From: Lentilactobacillus parafarraginis DSM 18390 = JCM 14109 | Lineage (GTDB): Bacteria; Bacillota; Bacilli; Lactobacillales; Lactobacillaceae | Assembly (NCBI RefSeq): GCF_001435895.1 | Contig: NZ_AZFZ01000024.1 | Coordinates: 1 to 41,132 of the forward strand | Direction: 5' to 3' | DNA length: 41,132 bases | Shown: one piece after another, positions 27,031-35,908 of the stretch | How the letters are laid out: every line of letters starts with the position of its first letter | Position numbering within the stretch: the first letter of the stretch is position 1 | The notes under the pieces: generated by a model | What the model saw: only the letters and a program-made list of their open reading frames with translations | What the model was told of the DNA's origin: nothing | Database searches by the model: none | Program-made: the position numbers and the translations under genes

Positions 27031-27588
27031 TTATCTGTCTCCTTTGAGCTTCTTACGACTCCAATAATATTTGGCAGCCTCTTCAAACCATGCGGCACAA
27101 ATTTTAGCATCGTACTTTGTTCTTAATTCATCCGCAATGCCCAATAATTCTTCTTTCGTTGATCGGTATGGTCGTAATGCGTTATACATTTCCAACAACC
27201 GGTCATCGGGAATTTTAGTCAACTCCGCGGCGCGGTCAAAGTTCATCTGTAAGGTTTTACGGCCAGCTGCCCCGGCAACGTCCCCCTGCATTTTCAAGGC
27301 TTCTGCGGTAATCCGCAAGTCTTTTCGATCAACGCGATTATTCGCAATATCGTCCAGCGTTACATCGTCCAGCGCTTTTCCTGAAGGGGTTTTAATAATA
27401 TCTCGGTGCTTTTGATAAAGTGGGTAGTCCTTCACCCCGTATTGCTTACCGTTACTACTGGTACTGCTAGTACTGGTTTTCTCGTTACTCGTACTTGCCT
27501 GCGTCGTGCTAGCCGAATTGGTAGTCGCGGTATCAGAATTGTTAACCTGTTTTAAAATATTGGATACTAAATCATTAATATCACTCAT
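27031..27588 (-). CDS. pduE: Diol dehydratase small (gamma) subunit
   Basis: A 185-residue gamma subunit of the B12-dependent diol dehydratase. The core runs from about 48 (YGVKDYPLYQKHRDIIKTPSGK) to the end. It has an N-terminal helix (MSDINDLVSNILKQV) and a Ser/Thr-rich linker, as in subunits that carry targeting or solubility peptides. Confidence 0.95.
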   Translation of the reverse strand: MSDINDLVSNILKQVNNSDTATTNSASTTQASTSNEKTSTSSTSSNGKQYGVKDYPLYQKHRDIIKTPSGKALDDVTLDDIANNRVDRKDLRITAEALKMQGDVAGAAGRKTLQMNFDRAAELTKIPDDRLLEMYNALRPYRSTKEELLGIADELRTKYDAKICAAWFEEAAKYYWSRKKLKGDR

Positions 27589-27600
27589 CGATACCCCTCC

Positions 27601-28323
27601 TTATAACGTTACTTGAATTTCTTCAGCTGGCTTGCCAGTCACTACTTGATGGGTCTCACGAATGTGCAAAATTGCTGAAATCGCCTGGAAGTTAGGCCGA
27701 GCCATCTGATCATTCGGTTGTGAAACGGGCTCTGGAGAATCCCCCTTGGCGTAACGAGCTGCATTTTTCCCGATTGCTCGAAACATCGCAGCATCAACAA
27801 CCGGAGCTTCAGGGAACAATTCCAGATTATTTAAAGCTTCCTGGTCCTTCTGGTGAATAATCGCCGTTCCCTTTGACTGAATACCAATTGAAATCCCGGA
27901 TCCGGACAACTGATCAGCTTCCACAGCCATGAAGGAAACATCGGAGGTATCATAAACTTTAACAACCCTGGCTTTAAGCCCTTCCTCTTCAATTCCGGCA
28001 ATGACTTGCCGTAGTGCTTCCTTGTGGGAAACCTCTGACTCGGTTTTGGTCAATACGGTCGCAAATGCTGGGGCAACCGCAATCACAATTTCATCCTTGG
28101 AGTAACCGGGTTTTGCAGGCCCAATTGGCTGGAACCAAGACGGGTTCTTTTCCAAAACAGCTGTTGTGCTGCCAGAAGAGCTCTCGGAAGCGCTTTCAGA
28201 AGTGCCAACACTACTTCCCGTTTGGGCGTTATTCTTCTGGAAATCAATTGGTTTATCAATTTGCGTTTGAGCTAAAACTTCACGGACAATTTTACGAACT
28301 AAATCTTCATCAATATCGGCCAT
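27601..28323 (-). CDS. pduD: Diol dehydratase medium (beta) subunit with targeting peptide
   Basis: A 240-residue beta subunit. Residues 1-18 (MADIDEDLVRKIVREVLA) are the amphipathic encapsulation peptide known from Salmonella PduD, followed by a Ser-rich linker to about 60, then the catalytic-core domain (DEIVIAVAPAFATVLTKTE onward). This peptide matters here because almost the same sequence heads the D-lactate dehydrogenase at 33891. Confidence 0.95.
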   Translation of the reverse strand: MADIDEDLVRKIVREVLAQTQIDKPIDFQKNNAQTGSSVGTSESASESSSGSTTAVLEKNPSWFQPIGPAKPGYSKDEIVIAVAPAFATVLTKTESEVSHKEALRQVIAGIEEEGLKARVVKVYDTSDVSFMAVEADQLSGSGISIGIQSKGTAIIHQKDQEALNNLELFPEAPVVDAAMFRAIGKNAARYAKGDSPEPVSQPNDQMARPNFQAISAILHIRETHQVVTGKPAEEIQVTL

Positions 28324-28340
28324 AATAATACCTCCTCCCC

Positions 28341-30017
28341 TTACATATCGAAGTGTTCTGGGTCAATGACTTGCGGAATGTCGGTTACTTTCTTCCATGC
28401 TTCCTTGTCATCGTATAGACGATAACCAGTACCTGGTCCTTGATAATCATTCTGCTCATTGACTGCAGATTCAACATTCCAGTCCTTATCAAAGATCGCT
28501 GAGGTTTGAAGATAATCGCCAACTACCTTTTGCTTCTGCAGATTAAGAATTGCATCAGCCACGTCGTTAAAGCCACCATCGATTAAAGCTTTGATAACAT
28601 CAACAGCGGTGATCCCTCTTTCCATCAGATCCTGGGCAGCCTTCATGTCAACAACCTTGTCACGCTTTGGCATGTCTTCATGAACATCGGCATACGCTGC
28701 GGCTTCAACTTCTTCATCAGTAATTGTCGGCAATCCTAATCCCTTGAATACAGCTTGCAATGCTTTTGCAGCCTTACGGCGAACGGTAATGGCATCCTCT
28801 TCTTTAATTGAGTGGATTCCAAACGACTGACCGTAATCACGTGAAAGAAAATGAATATCATCGTAATCATAAACATCTTCGTTAGAGCCGGCAAAGGTAT
28901 TATCAGGATTAGGTTCAGCACCGTAACCTGAACAAATAAAGTCAGTACCACCAATAAATTGTCCCATGAACCGCCATGTGCGGCGCATTGAAGAGTGTGA
29001 GAACGATTGATCACTACCACTGGCATTTTCCAGGTCGTACATCATGCACAGCAAGTTTTCACCAAGGACTTCCCGCAACCCATTTGGAACGGCCGTTGGA
29101 ATCGAGATACAGCTTAATGACCCGTTTTGAAGTCCTTGAACCCCGGAAGCCTTTGATAATAAGATGCAGCGAGCTTCAAGGTAAAGCATTGATTTGCCTT
29201 CAGGATAACCCATCAAAACTTCTGAACCTGACCCGGATGTGAACCGCATTTTAATGCCTCGGGATGCGTAGCATGATGCTAAGAATCCTTTGGACCACGG
29301 CGTATCATCGCCATCAGTAAATGAACGGTCAGTTCCATATACCGAAATTGTTTCGGCATATGACGTTAAGCCGCGCATCCCCAGCTGCAATTCAGTTGAT
29401 TCATCAACAGAACATTGATGAAGAACGCCTGGGCGCCCAGTTTGTGAGCCAACCAATACCGAAAGGGCGTTAAAAGGCGCGTCACGACTAACAGCGGTTG
29501 TCGTTTCCTCTTCAGCGAATCCTCTTAGGGCAGCTTCAGCAGCATCGGCAGCTAATTCAACCGGATTGTCAATGTAGTTGGTAACGTGACATTGATTTGC
29601 TGGTTTCCGCCGTTCACGCATCTTCTTGGCACCCATAATCATCTCGCCAAAATCTAGCTGATTAATCACGTCTTGGCCTTTGGCAGGTGTCATCGCAGTC
29701 GTATATTTCAGAACTTCTTCATGAGAAACATTGGGATCAATCAGCATCTTAGCGATCTTGGTTGAATCGGTTGCCATGACTTTTTCAGCATTTTCAATGT
29801 TAATGCCGTAGTTTGCAATATACATATCGATTAAATCGAAATCGGAACGTTTCTTGCCGTCCATTTCAGTAATAACCCCGTTTTCAACCTTGACGCTTGG
29901 TTCAGGGTCATTGGGGCTCTTCATTGCAACGAAGCCTTCTTCAGGCCACTCTTTTACAATGACGTCTTTGTTGATTGAGCGCTGTTCCAGCTTTTCAAAT
30001 CTTTTCTGACGTTTCAT
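28341..30017 (-). CDS. pduC: B12-dependent diol/glycerol dehydratase large (alpha) subunit
   Basis: A 558-residue alpha subunit with the radical-forming TIM barrel that converts 1,2-propanediol to propanal, glycerol to 3-hydroxypropanal, and in some bacteria 2,3-butanediol to butanone. Recognisable segments are KRQKRFEKLEQRSINKD at the N-terminus, CHVTNYIDNPVELAADAAEA near 160, and YEGxxL-region GSEVLMGYPEGKSMLYLEAR near 265. Ribosome site AAGGAGGAA. Substrate preference cannot be read by eye. Confidence 0.97.
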   Translation of the reverse strand: MKRQKRFEKLEQRSINKDVIVKEWPEEGFVAMKSPNDPEPSVKVENGVITEMDGKKRSDFDLIDMYIANYGINIENAEKVMATDSTKIAKMLIDPNVSHEEVLKYTTAMTPAKGQDVINQLDFGEMIMGAKKMRERRKPANQCHVTNYIDNPVELAADAAEAALRGFAEEETTTAVSRDAPFNALSVLVGSQTGRPGVLHQCSVDESTELQLGMRGLTSYAETISVYGTDRSFTDGDDTPWSKGFLASCYASRGIKMRFTSGSGSEVLMGYPEGKSMLYLEARCILLSKASGVQGLQNGSLSCISIPTAVPNGLREVLGENLLCMMYDLENASGSDQSFSHSSMRRTWRFMGQFIGGTDFICSGYGAEPNPDNTFAGSNEDVYDYDDIHFLSRDYGQSFGIHSIKEEDAITVRRKAAKALQAVFKGLGLPTITDEEVEAAAYADVHEDMPKRDKVVDMKAAQDLMERGITAVDVIKALIDGGFNDVADAILNLQKQKVVGDYLQTSAIFDKDWNVESAVNEQNDYQGPGTGYRLYDDKEAWKKVTDIPQVIDPEHFDM

Positions 30018-30044
30018 TAATTATTCCTCCTTAAAATAAGAATT

Positions 30045-30761
30045 TTAATGAATGTAGGAGGGATAGTCATTTTTAGGCTTATCTCCCATTTGTCCTAAGA
30101 GCTCTAATCCGCGTTCACGGCCAGCGATAATTGCCTGGCGGACAGCCCCTGATTCGCCACTAATGGTAAGAGTCGCTTCATTGGAAGGGCTACCATTATG
30201 ACTTGGAGTTGCCAATGCAATTGTTTTAACCCCTGCGGTCTTCAAAGCTGCATCTGCCATCACAATACCGATTGCGGCTGGACATCCGTTCAGAACCCCA
30301 AATGCCTTTCCTTCTTCAGCATTTAAACCCTCGCTTAGGCAACCAGCAGCTCGAGCCGTATATTGTAATTCAACGAAACCAGCATCATTACCGTAAACGT
30401 CACCAAAGAAATGATGTAAGTTCTCGAATGTGACCTTGATTGCTTGGCGAACATCTGAAGGATCATAACCGCCAATGACGATCATGCATCCTTGGCCACC
30501 GCCGCCCTTAGTATCGTTAGTCCATTCAACATCGATAACCTCGGTATTGGTGGATTTAACACCTTCATCCATTGAAAATAATTGTGGACCACCACCAGTA
30601 CGATCGCTGACGATCCCAATTACTGAATATTTTTTCTTAACGTGCATCTTTTCGAGAAGCTGGGGATCAACGTTAGGAATACAGATACCAATCGTATCCC
30701 CAGCCTTATCAGCACCAACAAACTCCGGCGCAACGCTGGTGGAATTCAAAAAATCAATCAT
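30045..30761 (-). CDS. pduB: Microcompartment shell trimer PduB
   Basis: A 238-residue tandem-BMC shell protein (trimer-forming). The two BMC halves are visible around SVAPEFVGADKAGDTIGICIP and CPAAIGIVMADAALKTAGV. Start chosen at ATG 30761, seven bases after AGGAGG; the frame extends to 30800 but through the ribosome site. In Salmonella the N-terminus of PduB links shell to core. Confidence 0.95.
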   Translation of the reverse strand: MIDFLNSTSVAPEFVGADKAGDTIGICIPNVDPQLLEKMHVKKKYSVIGIVSDRTGGGPQLFSMDEGVKSTNTEVIDVEWTNDTKGGGGQGCMIVIGGYDPSDVRQAIKVTFENLHHFFGDVYGNDAGFVELQYTARAAGCLSEGLNAEEGKAFGVLNGCPAAIGIVMADAALKTAGVKTIALATPSHNGSPSNEATLTISGESGAVRQAIIAGRERGLELLGQMGDKPKNDYPSYIH

Positions 30762-30808
30762 AGGACTGCCTCCTAGTATTTTTTCACGGAGAGTTTTCAA
30801 TCGTAACG

Positions 30809-30864
30809 GTTCTTATTACTAAAAAAGGTTCTTATTTGTCCTCCACTCAAACAAAATAAGAACC
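30809..30864 (-). terminator. Attenuator-like hairpin between pduA and pduB
   Basis: On the minus strand the arm GGTTCTTATTT pairs perfectly with AAATAAGAACC 27 bases later and is followed by TTTTTT (30821-30826): a classic terminator. A second AATAAGAACC lies just beyond the T run (30809-30818) and could compete for the same arm. This would let pduA be made in excess and might regulate read-through into the rest of the operon. Confidence 0.75.
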
Positions 30865-30875
30865 AATTTCAATGA

Positions 30876-31154
30876 TTATTCTTTGTGTGGAAGAATCTTC
30901 TCAACATCTGTGTGCGGACGCGGAATGACGTAGCTAGAGATAACCTCGCCAACATTTCCTGCGGCTTGAACTCCTGCATCAACAGCTGCCTTTACAGCTC
31001 CAACATCGCCACGAACCATGGCTGTTACAAGACCTGCGCCAATTTTCTGTTGGCCAATTAGGGCAACGTTCGCAGCTTTAACCATCGCATCTGCTGCTTC
31101 GATTGAAGGGACTAAGCCCCGTGTTTCAATCATTCCAAGTGCTTCTTGTTCCAT
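30876..31154 (-). CDS. pduA: Microcompartment shell hexamer PduA
   Basis: A 92-residue single BMC-domain protein ([21 protein letters not shown]), first gene of the operon, with AGGAGG upstream. It forms the facets of the compartment. It is followed by a terminator-like hairpin, so its transcript may be more abundant than that of the enzymes. Confidence 0.95.
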   Translation of the reverse strand: MEQEALGMIETRGLVPSIEAADAMVKAANVALIGQQKIGAGLVTAMVRGDVGAVKAAVDAGVQAAGNVGEVISSYVIPRPHTDVEKILPHKE

Positions 31155-31189
31155 AAAGAAAGCCTCCTAAAGTCATATTGTGCGGCGCT

Positions 31190-31224
31190 TGTAAGCGCTT
31201 GCTTTTTAATACATGCTTATTATA
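31190..31224 (-). promoter_or_regulatory. pdu operon promoter with downstream cre-like site
   Basis: TATAAT at 31219-31224 on the minus strand, without a good -35 box, suggests activator-dependent initiation. Just downstream, at 31190-31203, the palindromic TGTAAGCGCTTGCT resembles a cre site (two mismatches), where CcpA could block transcription. The AraC regulator is divergent from here. Confidence 0.55.
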
Positions 31225-31382
31225 TAACAAGTGATTCTGATTTTCTTGATAATGTTTAGCAGCAAATTATGGTATTTTACAAAATATTATATTTTTTTAT
31301 TACACATATTTGATTTTTGTCAATATTTAGGCTACTGTGTACTCATTAACAAAGCCAGTGAGATATAAAAGGAGATTTTTTT

Positions 31383-32444
31383 ATGAACTTTACTTCACAA
31401 GAAACTCACTACATCCGAATCAAGCGAATTCTATCTTTGTTTTTCCAACTGACGAAGACCCATCTTTCCTTTATTGACAGCACATTACACCTGGTAACGA
31501 GTGACGGTCTTTTCTTAGATTCCAAGAAGGTTGATACCTTCTTTTACAAAAAAAGTCCGTCATTATTTTTTCCACTCATCACCAATGATCAATTTAATGG
31601 CATGTTCATCGCAAGCAAGAACAACATTCCTGTAAGCGCCACTTCTTTGCATCAAGATGCTCTCCAAAATATTTCAACCAGCGTTCTGGATGCTTACTAT
31701 CAAAAAATCGCCATTCTTTCGCCATTGACCAAAGAAGACTTGGAAAAGGGCGGTCAACTGTTGAACCTGCTCACCTCTGGCTTTTCAGCCAGGATTGACC
31801 CAGATGTCCATAAATTCAAACCCTCAATTGATCTCGACGGTAACGAAGGAATTAATAATATTGACATCGCATTATCCTATATTGAACAAAATATTGATCA
31901 GAAACTCACACTTGTGAACGTTTCAAAAAATTCATACCTATCCCCTGCCTACCTGAGCCGATTATTCAAAGAATACTTTAAAATCAACTTTTCTAACTAT
32001 ATTCGAACCCGAAAAATTGCCCTTGCTCAAAAACAACTCATCTCAACTGACGAACCGATCGACAAGATTTCAAAATCGATTGGATTTGCCCGGGCGAACT
32101 ACTTTAACAAAGTGTTCAAGGAAACCACAAATCTCACCCCACTCCAGTTTAGAAAGCGCTACAACGGCGCAAAAAAGGTCTATACGATTCCCCGAGAATT
32201 GGAATGGAACGAGAATCTTTCCGTTTATGCCGTCTCACATCACTTCTTTCAAAAACAAGGGGTTATTTTAAAAGAGCAGAGCATTAACGGCTACCCCTGC
32301 ATCATGTCAATTGATGGTCTTTCTTCCCTCAACAATGCCAACGGTTGGATTTATTTAATTGACGGCGTTCAACCACAAATCTTACCAAGTGAGACCTACG
32401 TGAAGGATAAGTCTGTTATTCAATGGATTTACGTCAACATTTAA
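31383..32444 (+). CDS. AraC-family regulator fused to a DUF4430-like domain (PocR position)
   Basis: A 353-residue regulator in the place of PocR, the pdu activator. Residues 1-140 are a sensor-like region I cannot assign. Residues 158-262 are an AraC helix-turn-helix pair (SYLSPAYLSRLFKEYFK; SIGFARANYFNKVFKE). Residues about 266-353 continue well past the usual AraC end and match the pattern of DUF4430, the transcobalamin beta domain: a loop YPCIMSIDGL, then GWIYLIDG, then IQWIYVN at the end, spaced as in the secreted proteins at 35123 and 37043. There is no signal peptide, so this domain is cytoplasmic. It may sense B12 or another ligand; this is inference. AAAGGAG lies upstream. Confidence 0.87.
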   Translation: MNFTSQETHYIRIKRILSLFFQLTKTHLSFIDSTLHLVTSDGLFLDSKKVDTFFYKKSPSLFFPLITNDQFNGMFIASKNNIPVSATSLHQDALQNISTSVLDAYYQKIAILSPLTKEDLEKGGQLLNLLTSGFSARIDPDVHKFKPSIDLDGNEGINNIDIALSYIEQNIDQKLTLVNVSKNSYLSPAYLSRLFKEYFKINFSNYIRTRKIALAQKQLISTDEPIDKISKSIGFARANYFNKVFKETTNLTPLQFRKRYNGAKKVYTIPRELEWNENLSVYAVSHHFFQKQGVILKEQSINGYPCIMSIDGLSSLNNANGWIYLIDGVQPQILPSETYVKDKSVIQWIYVNI

Positions 32445-32817
32445 TTGGCCTGGAAAATCCCTGATTCTATAAACCAGGTCGCCAAAACAACGTCCAAGAG
32501 GTTGTCGCTTGACCAGAAATTTTGTGTACTCTTAAACAATTTAAAGAGCAGCTTCTTAAAAAGATTTTTGAAAAATCACAAGATATTGTAAAATCACAAG
32601 ATGAAATGTTTTTTGAATTCCTGCCGGAATAACTACCAAGGCGAGTGTCTTACAAGCACCGTTGACTTCAAGTAACAACGATCACCATCCCGATAGTCAT
32701 TATTGAGATTTGAACGAAACTACAAATGAAATAACGCATAGACTACCCATCTGATCTGTCGATTGGATGATTTAGAATTTGTTCATTAATGCATTATTGA
32801 GTCTTAACTGTGAAATG
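32445..32817. other. Gene-poor stretch with a short orphan coding fragment
   Basis: No full gene is seen. A 39-codon open stretch at 32513-32632 reads as an amphipathic helix (LKQFKEQLLKKIFEKSQDIV) but has no proper start or ribosome site; it may be a gene remnant. A clean terminator lies at 32818, implying a transcript through this region, either the regulator mRNA or a separate RNA. Confidence 0.35.
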
Positions 32818-32857
32818 AATCATGAATCCCGTTAGAAACGCGATTCATGATTTTTTT
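32818..32857 (+). terminator. Rho-independent terminator downstream of the AraC-DUF4430 gene
   Basis: Perfect 11-base arms AATCATGAATC/GATTCATGATT with a 13-base loop, followed by seven T. Confidence 0.9.
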
Positions 32858-32962
32858 GCACCCGTTGAAGTTAAATAATGGCAATATTTATTGATGACAA
32901 TAAAAAAAGAGCATTTATAAATATTTTGTATTAATTTCACAAGAAAGGGGTTTTCGTCAAAA

Positions 32963-33001
32963 TGAAAGCGCTTTACACGCTTTAAAACTGTGCTTTATAA
33001 T
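32963..33001 (+). promoter_or_regulatory. Promoter of the SDR gene with overlapping cre-like site
   Basis: TTTACA (32972), 18-base spacer, TATAAT (32996). The palindrome TGAAAGCGCTTTACA at 32963-32977 covers the -35 box and resembles a cre site, so glucose would repress the gene. Confidence 0.7.
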
Positions 33002-33036
33002 ACCTTTGTAACAAACTTTGGAATGGAGGCTTTATA

Positions 33037-33795
33037 ATGGGACGCTTGCAAGGTAAGGTTGCATTAGTTACTGGTGGATCAAAAGGAATCGGCAAAGCCA
33101 TTGTTGAACGTTTCGCCGAAGAAGGCGCTAAAGTCGTATTTACGGCAATTGAAAAAGAAGCTGGCGACGCTTTAGAAAAAGAATTAATTCCCGATCGCCT
33201 TGTATTTATGCAACAAGATGTTTCAAAAAAAGAAGACTGGGATCGCATTATCAACGCAACGATTAGCAAATTTGGAAAAATTAATATCATTGTGAACAAT
33301 GCTGGAATTGGTGTATTCTCCAACATCGAGAAAATGGATGAAAAGAATTGGAATGCCACGATTGGCGTTAACCTTACTGGGACAATGTGGGGCGTCAAAT
33401 ATGGTATTCAAGCAATGAAGAACAACCACGAAAAGAATTCAATCATTAATCTTTGCTCAGTTGAAGGTTTAATTGGCGATCCTGATTTACTTGCTTACAA
33501 TGCATCAAAAGGCGGTGTTCGTCTGTTAACTAAGTCTGCGGCGCTACATTGTGCCCGTGAAGGCTACGATATCCGGATTAATTCCGTTCACCCAGGCTAT
33601 GTTGACACGCCACTGGTTGCAAATCTTGAAAAGACGGATCCAAAGGTTGCCGATCACCTCGTTTCACTACATCCAATGGGTCGTTTGGCTAAACCGATCG
33701 AAGTCGCAAATATGTCGTTGTTCCTCGCATCTGATGAATCATCATTTAGTACCGGTTCTGAGTTCATCGTCGACGGCGGTTACACGGCACAATAA
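33037..33795 (+). CDS. Short-chain dehydrogenase, LbADH-like carbonyl reductase
   Basis: A 252-residue classical SDR closely resembling the R-specific alcohol dehydrogenase of Lactobacillus brevis, which reduces ketones and aldehydes. Visible: cofactor loop TGGSKGIG (12-19), NNAG (87-90), catalytic N112, S141, Y154, K158, and the C-terminal GGYTAQ that binds magnesium in LbADH. The LbADH residues that hold the NADP phosphate (Gly37, Arg38) are Ala37 and Ile38 here, suggesting a preference for NADH. It lacks a targeting peptide. It probably reduces the aldehyde or ketone made by the nearby dehydratase, in place of PduQ (inference). GGAGG lies upstream. Confidence 0.9.
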   Translation: MGRLQGKVALVTGGSKGIGKAIVERFAEEGAKVVFTAIEKEAGDALEKELIPDRLVFMQQDVSKKEDWDRIINATISKFGKINIIVNNAGIGVFSNIEKMDEKNWNATIGVNLTGTMWGVKYGIQAMKNNHEKNSIINLCSVEGLIGDPDLLAYNASKGGVRLLTKSAALHCAREGYDIRINSVHPGYVDTPLVANLEKTDPKVADHLVSLHPMGRLAKPIEVANMSLFLASDESSFSTGSEFIVDGGYTAQ

Positions 33796-33808
33796 TACGT
33801 TTCAATAA

Positions 33809-33851
33809 GGCATAATGTTAATTTTCTGATTTAGGATTATGCTCTTTTTTG
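33809..33851 (+). terminator. Terminator between the SDR and D-LDH genes
   Basis: Arms GCATAAT/ATTATGC with a 19-base loop and TCTTTTTT after it. Read-through is likely partial, since no strong promoter is evident before the next gene. Confidence 0.65.
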
Positions 33852-33863
33852 ATTTAATAGTGA

Positions 33864-35000
<1,137 letters not shown>

Positions 35001-35042
35001 TTATACTTGCACGTGATATTTCCAAATATTAATACCAAAGTT

Positions 35043-35097
35043 AATAGGCCACCAGCAAAATCAAAGTTCCAGGATTTTACTGATGGCCTATTTTTTA
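35043..35097. terminator. Bidirectional terminator between D-LDH and the B12-protein operon
   Basis: Near-perfect arms AATAGGCCA.CAG.AAAATC and its complement, with T runs on both strands. It ends two convergent transcripts. Confidence 0.9.
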
Positions 35098-35122
35098 AAT
35101 CACTCGCAACATCAACCCAGCG

Positions 35123-35872
35123 CTAATACCCCTTCGTCGTAAAGTACCAACGAACGTTATCACCGCTCTTGAGCTTGGTTAAGTTTGCAGCGTGGTCAAT
35201 AAACTTCTTGTTAACGCTGAACATCCAACCGGAGCCGGCCTTAACGTCATTTTCTTTGAGGCCGTTAATGCCGTTCACGTAAACGGATGGGCCCGGAATA
35301 TAACTGATCTTCAGGTTCGTTTGCTTTAAAATTGAAAACGCGTTGGCGCCTTTTTTAACGCGCATGTTCTTGGAATAGAAAACTTTTTTATACCCGTCAA
35401 CCGTTAAATGAATTTGAATTGTATTCTTAGCACTAGGCGACTTTTTAGCCCCATGATGCGTATCCTTAACCACCTTGGTTTCTGCCTTGTGATTAATTTT
35501 ACCCAGCTTATCAGATTTAGGGGTGTCTGACTGCTTACTTTTAGCGGCCTTATTAGAACTTGCCTTTGCACTGGATCCGGTCGCCTGATTAGGGCTCGTG
35601 CTTGACTGGGAACTAGCAGCTTGACGCTTGTTCGCCGTCTTTTGAGCCCGCTTATCTGTTTTCGACTTTGCTTTGCTGTCACCCTTCGCTTTTTGATGGT
35701 GGCTGGACTGCTTGGGATTACTTGAGCTAGTCGAACTTGAACTCGAAGCAGTCGCTTGTTTAGAAGTCGTCGGCTTAGGGGCTGCGTTTCTCGATGAAAT
35801 CACCTGTTGGGCACCAAAAGCGATTCCGATTGTAAGAATGAACGCAAGAATGAAGCCAATTGCTTTTTTCAT
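35123..35872 (-). CDS. Secreted stand-alone DUF4430 protein
   Basis: A 249-residue exported protein. Residues 1-22 are a signal peptide or membrane anchor without lipobox. Residues 30-140 are a Ser/Lys/Ala-rich linker. Residues about 148-249 form one DUF4430 domain: VKKGANAFSILKQTNLKISY, SVYVNGINGLKE, GSGWMFSVNKKF, DNVRWYF. This is the beta domain of intrinsic factor/transcobalamin, here without its toroid partner, which is encoded by the gene just upstream. The two may together form a split B12-binding pair on the cell surface. Ribosome site GAGAGGTGA. Function is inferred from domain and context. Confidence 0.85.
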   Translation of the reverse strand: MKKAIGFILAFILTIGIAFGAQQVISSRNAAPKPTTSKQATASSSSSTSSSNPKQSSHHQKAKGDSKAKSKTDKRAQKTANKRQAASSQSSTSPNQATGSSAKASSNKAAKSKQSDTPKSDKLGKINHKAETKVVKDTHHGAKKSPSAKNTIQIHLTVDGYKKVFYSKNMRVKKGANAFSILKQTNLKISYIPGPSVYVNGINGLKENDVKAGSGWMFSVNKKFIDHAANLTKLKSGDNVRWYFTTKGY

Positions 35873-35908
35873 ATCGTCTTGTCACCTCTCATTTTAAGTG
35901 TTTACCGA

